The translations under genes were made by a program, and so were the position numbers. Shown here one piece after another: positions 56,711 to 64,000 of a DNA stretch of 64,000 bases. The stretch comes from Penicillus capitatus. Taxonomy: Eukaryota; Chlorophyta. A model generated the notes under the pieces. The model worked only from the letters and a program-made list of their open reading frames with translations, had not been told where the DNA came from and did not search any database. How positions within the stretch are numbered: the first letter of the stretch is position 1; each line of letters opens with the position of its first letter. The stretch lies in NCBI GenBank assembly GCA_965649825.1, contig OZ287696.1, positions 930,001 through 994,000 on the forward strand, read 5' to 3'.

Positions 56711-57010
56711 ACTTTGTGGCGGGGTGGACATCTCTTCTTGTTTGCTCCACCACTCTAACACCTTTTCACTTGTCATCACACTGTTCAAAAGAGTGACTTT
56801 TTGCAAAATTCTTCGAGTTACCATTGTAATGCTTTTCTCTGCGTAATACATTTGTCTAACACTTTTTTGCATATTACACTTTCTAAAAGAGTGACATGTT
56901 ACAAGCATTCTTGAGCCACCATCGTAACACTTTTTCACTCTGCAGCACATTTTCTAACACTTTTTTCAAGACATCACACCTTTTAAAGAATGACATTTAC
57001 AAGCATTGTT
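56711..57010 (+). repeat. AT-rich direct repeats of about 105 bp, locus D
   Basis: Three imperfect copies of a unit containing agagtgac-tt-aca and ctaacacttttt occur near 56788, 56890 and 56980. Cassette A has two copies, and B and C one each. Confidence 0.6.
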
Positions 57011-57198
57011 TAAGTAGTCGATCTCCATTCCCGCTGTGTTGAATGCGAATTACGATAGGACGACAGAACACTAAATCTCGATCCCTTCCTGACTGTTGCG
57101 AATGTTTTCAGGACGCTTTTCATTGTAAAGCGCGTGTCTGCCGGTCGTTGATGTCTGGAATCTAGAGGTCTCTTCTTCGCATTCGCTTCCCCCGACAG

Positions 57199-57617
57199 AT
57201 AAGGAGGACGCCGGCTCCGATTATTTACTGCCGACTAGAGTTCCGAAATTCGCTAAGCACCTCGCAAGCACAGCGTTCCGTTACAGACCTAAACACGACG
57301 ACGTTATCGCGGTTGCGTCTTCAGCGATGCAAGACAGCGTCTGTTACAACATAAACATGTCACACATGAAGAAAGACTTAGGTGGTGGAGCTGTTGAACA
57401 TTTTCCATCGTCAGACAACTTCCTACATATCATAGATAATTGTATCTCCGACTTTGCTGGTAAACTACAGAGCAACGATGAGGTCACTGTTGTGAGTATG
57501 ATGTTACAGATTTCGACTCCCTTGTCGTCGACATTCAACACGCCTTTTCAGAACAGAGAACAGGGTCTCGACGATGTTAATAAATCCGTTCTTTCGCACG
57601 CATTCGTGATCCTTTAG
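57199..57617 (+). CDS. Hypothetical protein exon, locus D version of the small gene
   Basis: An open frame containing TRVPKFAKHLASTAFRYR continues through DDVIAVASSAMQDSVC and DNFLHIIDNCISDFAGKLQS to a stop at 57617. The first ATG is at 57327, but the homology to other cassette copies (VPKF.KH) starts upstream, so an earlier exon joined at an acceptor near 57197 is likely. The helix-rich central part is faintly like a Tctex-type dynein light chain, too weakly to name it. Copies A, B and C stop soon after the shared motif, so D may be the intact parent. Confidence 0.35.
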
Positions 57618-58131
57618 ACAATGCACTCTTGGAGCACCGTAACTCCTCCAGTTTGATGCTTTCCGAAGATGGACGCCAGACAGAAGAAACAGTCCGCTTC
57701 TCAAGATACGAGCATCGAAGCTACAGAACCCAGATTCGAGATCCACTGCATTTGCATTGTTGACAGCGCGCTGAGTGTTAATAGTTGCTTGATATTCTCT
57801 ATGCCTTCGTCCTTGTCCGTGACTTTGGAGTCACACTTCGGCTTATGGGTTTCGCCTCTTTGTTCTTGTCGACCTCAATCTCGATGACGGAGATGAGCTT
57901 CCGGTCACTCCTTCCGCCAAAGACCCACAACGCAGAAGGCAACCGGTTCTTCTGCGAGCACTCAACGGGACGGCGCTCGCGCGTCGACGTTCTCGAAGAA
58001 GGCCGCCGTCGATGGGCGATATTCTCGACATCAGTCGACTCCGCAAGGTCGGACGCCGCATGAATGTTGCTTGCATTTGATAGACCAGACGACTCCATCT
58101 GGACGCTCGAATTTCTGTCAGTCATCGTCAT
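57577..58131 (-). CDS. Hypothetical basic protein, head to head with Aurora
   Basis: The frame starts MTMTDRNSSVQMESSGLSNA at 58131, only 12 bp from the Aurora ATG. It contains a basic Ser/Arg segment (HRRRPSSRTSTRERRPVE) and SALWVFGGRSDRKLISVIEI. Downstream fragments in other frames (NIKQLLTLSALSTMQ and KSALSKGSRMRAKERIY, stop at 57577) suggest one or two short introns near 57800 and 57700 that I could not place exactly. It overlaps the 3' end of the previous plus-strand frame. The family is unknown. Confidence 0.35.
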
Positions 58132-58143
58132 CGTCGCCGCTTC

Positions 58144-59421
58144 ATGGATCCAATCGACGCCGAGACAGAGAACGAGGCCGCAGCCCTGAGACCCTCGAAG
58201 GGGACCAATGCCTCGCCACCGCAGACCGAGCCCTTTCTCGGCAACTTTCGTTCGCCTCCGACCTCCGATAAAAACGACCTTCAGAGTCGTCTGTGGCGTT
58301 GCAGAGCGCGTCTCGACGCGACGCGGGACGCTTCCAGGGCAGCCTCTGGATCTCCCAGAAGACTACCGGCCGCTCAAGGAGCCTGGAATGATGACCCTTT
58401 TGGACTTTGAGATCGGCAAGCCATTGGCGGAAGGCAAGTTCGGACACGTTTACGTCGCCCGGGAACGCAAGTCCAAATTCATCGTCGCCCTCAAGGTGGT
58501 CATGAAAGAGAGGCCGTCTTGCTGCTAAGTCTGTGTTGTGTTCAGCGTATGGGCAAGCAGTACATGGTAGCACACAAGGCTGAGTGCCAACTGCGACGCG
58601 AGGTGGAGATCCAGTCACGGATGAAGCACCCACACGTCATCCAACTTTACACCTGGTTCCATGACAAGGCACTTACCGTTCCGCTCTCGTCCTACCGATA
58701 ACAGAGGAATGGACAGGACTCTGTCTACCTCGTTTTGGAGTACGCTCCGAAGGGCGATGTGTTCTCGGATCTCAGAAGGAATCGAACGTTCGGTCAGAGA
58801 AAGGCGGCTAAGTGAGCTGACTAGATATGAGGGGTGTGATGTCACTGGATGGATATCTGTGCACAGTTACATAATACAGGTATGCAGCGCACTGGTATTC
58901 TGCAAGGCCCAGCACGTCATCCATCGAGATCTGAAGCTGGAAAACCTGCTGATCGATGCACACGGGGAAGTGAAGCTGAGCGACTTTGGATGGTCGATCC
59001 ACTACAAGAAGTCTAAGAGGATGACGATGTGTGGCACCGTGGACTATCTGGCGCCGGAATTGGTGGAGAGGCGACCCTACAGCAACGAGGTGGACGCATG
59101 GGCTCTTGGCGTGCTGCTGTACGAGTTCCTCTACGGAAAAGCTCCATTCGCAGATCACACTCCACAATGGACTTACCACAGGATCCGCAAGGTTGACATC
59201 CGCTTTCCACAGGAACCCAAGGTCGATGTGGACGGCCAGGATCTGATCTCGAAGGTGTGTTTTTCCAAGAGATGAACAGATATCGATAGCTGCGTGTTCA
59301 GCTGCTGTGCAGGAACCAGGAAGAGAGAATGCAGCTCGAATGTGTCTTCGACCACCCATGGGTTGAAAGACATGCGGATCCATCACGGCTTCTACGACTC
59401 AAGGATCTCTCGAAGTCTTAA
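58144..59421 (+). CDS. Aurora-family serine/threonine kinase (344 aa)
   Basis: Exons 58144-58285, 58338-58495, 58546-58677, 58717-58811, 58867-59254 and 59302-59421 join in frame (introns of 52, 50, 39, 55 and 47 nt). Aurora kinases drive centrosome maturation, spindle assembly and chromosome segregation. Visible motifs are the Gly loop [14 protein letters not shown], the ATP-binding Lys in ALK (residue 100), [20 protein letters not shown], the catalytic loop HRDLKLEN (D197), DFGWS (D215), the Aurora-type activation segment [13 protein letters not shown] and the C-lobe DHPW. The N-terminal extension is short and unstructured (about 55 aa), as in single-Aurora protists. The 39-nt intron 3 is the least certain junction. 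A decayed copy lies at 44636-45290. Confidence 0.92.
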
Positions 59422-59586
59422 AAAGCGACAAGCCGCAAGAATCCATCGAAGACATCTACACGCAGTCTGCACACCAGAGATCCTGTTGTACTGAGACACG
59501 AACGAAACATCATCTTGTGACATGTGTTATTAAAGAAAGGTAGCGTCCGACAACAGACAGATAACGTTAACGCCTTTGATCGACTT

Positions 59587-62500
59587 TCATTCGGCTTCCT
59601 CTGTCGGTGGAGTTTCCGACATCAGGGATCGCCACCATCCAGGACGCCTCTCGACGTTGTACTTCTTCAACAGCTCATCAATGTCTACGGAGTCCTTCGA
59701 ATCACTCCCATCGCTTGCAGCCGCGTCATCATCCCTTGCTGTCTCCGATGGATCATGCATCAGTTCCTCCAAAGAATGTGATGTACGCGAAGAGTGATGC
59801 GGAGCAGACGTGTCCTCTAGGTGAGTCGAGTGACCAGTAGGGACGTCAGAGTAGAGTATAGGGGAAGGACTTGGACTAACGGGTAGAGTCGTCGTGAAGT
59901 GCCACTTCTCTTTAGTGTCTTTGCTTCCAAGGCAGTCCGAGGAAACCCGCTGGACTGAGATATCTCCCTCGGTATCGAAGATCGAGTCATCCGATGTTTC
60001 GCCATCCGCGTCGCCTGCTGGTAGTTCTGTGACGTTGTCGTCCGTCGGGTCATCTCGATGTATCACAGCTTCTGTGTCTGAAGTCAAGTCAGCTGTCTTT
60101 GAGATGTCAAGCATGAAATCGTCATCGCAGTAGAAAGGGTCGCAAATCACAGCTGCAGATGCCGGGGCAGAAGGCTCGATGACGGAACGGTTATGCTGAT
60201 CGAAATCTGTCGATTGCATCAAGAGGTCACAGAGTGCATCGATGCTGTCCGATCGTGGACTGAGGAGGTCCTCGTTCATTCCGCTGACGACAACATAGTT
60301 CTCATCGTCCGAACACGTTTGGAGGGGAATCGACGCTCCGGAGGTCTTCTCCGTACTTCCTGCTTGGCGGTTGTGCAAACCGCAGGTGTCATCAAAGATC
60401 TGTGCTTCAGCATCTAGTAGCCGCACGTCGATCTCCAGTTCGCCAGTCTTCTGCAATTGGCTGCTTAATATTCCCATCGGGCCACACACTCGACCGAATC
60501 TTAGAAGACATGACATCTCCAGATGCATCTCGCCATCGGTGCTTTCTGTTATGCCGCTTTCGGAGACGGACAGAACCTGAGGGCAAGCAGAAAGGTATGT
60601 ATAGGCCAATTCCATGCAGAAAGCTGCTGTACTTTGAAAACAAGTGACTGGTCGAACCACTCCTCTCTTCTCTCCTCGGGCACCATAAGAGAGAGTTGCA
60701 AAGAAACGGGAACACTTGCCGAAGCACGATCTGCCACGTGGACAACCGCACTCCTGTATTCTTTGTCAGCCTGTCTTTCCAAGGAACAGGTGACTACGTG
60801 GCCTGAAAGAAGGCGAAGGAAAATCAGAAGACACAGCCTTAGTCTCAGATGGCGTACGATGCATCGGTGTCGATAGCTTTAACGCAAGAACACGGATCTG
60901 TACAATCTCTTTGGATGTCGGTTCCTTGGTGATCGACGCACTGTCTTCTTGACATTGGACAGACCCTTCTGCTTTCTTGTCGTCTGCCTTTGCTAATTCG
61001 TTGGACTTCTTCGAAGCTGTTGCTCTGTTGGATGGACCAATGTCTGTTTGTGCGGCTCCACGTCCACTCTGTTCCGTTTCTTTGCTCGGTTGTTGTCGCA
61101 AACGCTGTTCTCTTGCCGGCATTCTCGCCGAGTGATCTTCATGTATGTACTTCATCTGTGGTGTCGCTTGTCTTTCTGTGTTCCTCCAGAAGCTCATTTC
61201 CATAGATCCTTTTGCTTCGCCGTCCAAACCAGTGATTGTATACACAGCATGCTTAGGCGTAGAATCTCCTGATGTCATAGGAATGCCAATCTTAACAATA
61301 CCCACGATGCATCCTGCGAAGGAGAACATGTAACACGATCGGGTTTTGCGGAGTGAACCTTTTGCGTTTTTCTTGTAGTTTGACCAAACTTCAACAACGA
61401 GATGAACAACAGCAGTTGTCGCTTCAAATGGGATGAGAAGCCCGGTCTCGTTCTGTAAGTCTTCATGTTCTAACCTCTTGGCAAAGGAGTTTGTCTTGAC
61501 AATGACACACGGTTCTGAACACTCGGCTTCCATATGCAACCGATGCAGGATGAGAGCAATCCAATTCACAGCCGCCTTTGCACCCACAGGCTTTCCAGCA
61601 CAGGCAGGGAGTCCACTTTTGCCTCCCCGTACACCGCTTGGACGATGCAGATCGCTTGCAGAAACGCAGGAATATCTGGATACGGGAGGAGGAGGATATT
61701 CTTGGAGCAGAAGGGCATCACATAAGACATCCTCTACGAGGACGTCTGGATCATCAGATAATCCCAATCCTCTTCGGCCACGATTTGAAATCAGTGATAG
61801 AGTTCCCTGATGACTCAAGACCAATGGCAATGTTCCAGGTGTGTCTTCTAGTGCTCTCTGTGAAGCTTGGAGTGTCTGAGCGCACGTCGACATATCCCTG
61901 ACAATTCCTTGACACTTTGATATTAAACCATCTAGTGCGGCTATTATGTTTTCTTGCTGACTCAGTGCTAAACAGAGACATTGCTTTTCAGAATTGGAAT
62001 TGGCTCTAAAGGTTTACCCTTCGGGGCACGTTCGATCGCATCGGTGTTTTTGGTCGCCGAAGAGGTGGCTGTATTCATGACATTCTGCAGGACATCGAGC
62101 TTTGTCGATTTCTCTTTCTGAGGCGGATTGGCCGATGGATTATCCACTGCAGGTGGCTCCGTCTGATTACTTTCTCCGGAGGTCGATTGAGCACTATCGT
62201 GTTGTGTTCTATGCTCCGAAGATGAGCGATCTTGCGTGAGGGAAGTGACGTCTTCGTTGTCAGCCCTTTGTTCCGCCGTTCGTCGTCCCTGTTCTGTAGT
62301 CAACGCATCTGAGGCATCTCTTTCGGCTGGGCGGTCGTAAAGGGTATTGGAGAGGAGTGCAGGATCGGATGGCAGTCTTCGTTGTGTTGGTTTGATTTTC
62401 AACACAGTTCGTATCTCCTAGACAAAAGCGCTCGGCTCCATGACAAGACAGGTATTATGCTGACTTCGAGGGTCCATGCATTCTGTTTGGGAAGCTCCAA

Positions 62501-63601
62501 GAAAAGAGTAACGAGTAAACAGCATTCATCGAATGCAATGCAGTCTGGAGCGCATCGTCTCAAATGCCCAATCTATGAAGCAAGATAGACAGGAGTTCGT
62601 AAACGCAAGGTATCATCATTTACCAATATCTTGGCATTGATTTCTGAATAGCGTTGTTGTTGATCTGGCTCGATTCTCGTCAAATCTCGGTATACAGCTT
62701 CGAATCTCAAAGTGACTGCCACTTCCATTTTGATGCCACTGCGGACACTCTGCATGGCTCGTTTGGCATTCCTGTGTCACACAGGAAGTTCCACACACGT
62801 GTAGAAACGATGGCTCAACTTGAATCTCTGATTGAATTCCGCAAAGGTAAAAATGCGTGATCCTTTCCAGTCGATCAAATCCCAGAACTGATTACGATGC
62901 ACAACCGGCACCGCACGATCCACATAACGATCAATTAGCGAAGTCATGTCTGCCACAGGCGTATTGAGTTTGTTACAGAAACGATAGACATCGATCAAAC
63001 GAATCCCTTGACTGCACAAACAAACATCGCACATGCACAATCCCCGCGGTACATACTTGGTCATTGTCTTCTCCAGAACATCAAAGACATCGGCAATGGA
63101 ATCAATCACTGTATCCGGGAGTCGATTGGTCACAACGCGTCGCCTTTTGTTGTTATCCATGACTATCCGTGAGGTTGGGACATCGGCCCAACACGCGATG
63201 TCGAGTGTACCCTTGACCTCTCTGAATTCATCGACCACGGATATTTTCTTAGCCAGGGCAGCACTTTGGGATTCGGGAAGGGGTAGAGCCATGTCGACGG
63301 TAGCTTTCCATACCACACTGCGTTTGCCCACTTCGAGTAAGAGGCCTTTTGCTTGACGGAGATACTCTTCGAAGAGCAACCAGTCCGTTACCACCGGACA
63401 AACGACTGTGCAGGATTCTCCTGCTTTCGGCACGCGGATGTGCGGGATGTCGTTTGTTGGTAGTCCCCATAGAACAATGCGGATCGTGTCAAATTGCTTT
63501 CCTTCCTCGAGAACGCAGTTTTTGAGGTGAATGTTGAAATAACCTTGAAGGCTGCCGACGACGCGCGGCGGCAGATTTGGTCCGCGAACGACAGCTTCCA
63601 T
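59587..63601 (-). CDS. C2CD3-like multi-C2-domain centriole protein (1237 aa)
   Basis: Exons 63601-62781, 62738-62624, 62572-62465, 62417-62018, 61967-60858, 60802-60633 and 60576-59587 join in frame (introns of 42, 51, 47, 50, 55 and 56 nt). The N-terminal domain (VVGSLQGYFNIHLKN, TIRIVLWGLPTND, a conserved WLLFEEYLRQAKGLLLEVGK strand, then DEFREVKGTLDIACWADV) aligns in order with the first C2 domain of animal C2CD3. At least two further C2-like regions follow (around 61650-61270 and 60800-60400). The acidic C-terminus ends with a helix containing SVDIDELLKKYN. C2CD3 promotes centriole elongation and distal-appendage assembly, so its presence predicts centrioles or basal bodies. Identity rests on pattern by eye. 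The start is the first ATG before the domain. A decayed copy of the last exon lies at 45440-46160. Confidence 0.6.
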
Positions 63602-63649
63602 TCGACCAGTCAAATGAAACTGAGTGAGCGTGGCGCTGAATCCGCAAAG

Positions 63650-64000
63650 TCAGGCAGGCATTAACACAACGCCATCTACAATAAGAGGTAAATGATCCGC
63701 TCTACTATCTCCCCGGAAAACTGGGGAAGATCGGCGTATTCCATTCCTAGCAGAACATGCACTGCTGCTGTCAGATCGCGTTGGATTGTACCAACGAAGT
63801 GGAAGCTTGAAATGACGCATGCGACATCCGCTGCATAACAAGCCAAGAGAGAAGAACGTTGCCGGAATGCGATCTCCGTTAAACAGTCTATTCGCGACCC
63901 CTGTCGATCGCTTGTTTTGATGAGGGAGGGTGATGACTACGCCTAGATCTGATCGTCGATCGTAGAATTCGACGCTGTCGAGCGTCTCCAAAGGCGGGCC
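63650..64000 (-). CDS. C-terminal part of an unidentified gene, cut by the window edge
   Basis: An open minus-strand frame runs in from the right edge and ends at 63650 (HLPLIVDGVVLMPA, stop). It contains LDSVEFYDRRSDLGVVITLP and a Cys-containing segment (GLLCSGCRMRHFKLPLRWYN). It is placed 48 bp upstream of the C2CD3-like start, in the same direction. The composition looks coding, but the family is not recognised and the 5' part is outside the window. Confidence 0.45.
   Translation of the reverse strand, partial: GPPLETLDSVEFYDRRSDLGVVITLPHQNKRSTGVANRLFNGDRIPATFFSLGLLCSGCRMRHFKLPLRWYNPTRSDSSSACSARNGIRRSSPVFRGDSRADHLPLIVDGVVLMPA

Noticed and set aside
1-64000. tRNA or rRNA genes
   Set aside because: I found no cloverleaf with conserved TTCGA arm and anticodon context and no rRNA-like segments on reading. 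A tRNAscan run was not possible here.

Overview
The window comes from a nuclear genome of a microbial eukaryote. Almost every gene is split by very short GT-AG introns, mostly 42-59 nt. When they are removed, reading frames join exactly into recognisable eukaryotic proteins: TRRAP/Tra1, alternative oxidase, NADP-dependent non-phosphorylating GAPDH, CAF-1 large subunit, ZC3HC1/NIPA, a ribosomal-L1-domain (RSL1D1/UTP30-like) protein, TMEM14, Aurora kinase and a C2CD3-like centriole protein. A plant-type GAPN, a FAS1-like CAF-1 subunit, AOX and a C2CD3-like protein suggest a flagellated or centriole-bearing protist or alga. The lineage cannot be fixed from sequence alone. All exon joins are my own reading from frame and splice signals.

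Layout. 1-1160: poorly resolved. 1161-1650: decayed 3' end of ZC3HC1. 1611-8240: cassette A, made of a TATA promoter, a three-exon proline-rich gene, a 2.7-kb array of hairpin-forming minisatellites and a spliced terminal exon. 8993-21181: dense ordinary genes (RSL1D1-like, TMEM14, ZC3HC1, CAF-1, several unknowns, AOX). 21234-32763: TRRAP on the minus strand. 32831-34491: GAPN, head to head with TRRAP over 67 bp. 34603-46160: cassette B followed by decayed copies of RSL1D1-like, TMEM14, Aurora and the C2CD3-like 3' end. 46360-53330: cassette C followed by more decayed copies. 53443-56020: one unknown gene and an unresolved coding-like stretch. 56040-57010: locus D, keeping only the tail of a cassette. 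57199-63601: small unknown genes, functional Aurora and the C2CD3-like gene. A partial gene touches the right edge.

The most unusual content is the cassette family. Exon 2 of its protein gene reads as a run of stem-loops. Between copies A/B and C, several stems keep pairing through compensatory changes, although the loops and some stem sequences differ. Intron 1 holds a further hairpin, up to 48 bp in copy C. The downstream arrays consist of ~38-40-bp units, many of them near-perfect hairpins, and end in a recognisable intron and terminal exon. The cassette therefore looks like a structured-RNA locus combined with a protein gene. It has been duplicated with its neighbours, whose extra copies then decayed. 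Copy B is a mosaic of A-like 5' and C-like 3' sequence.
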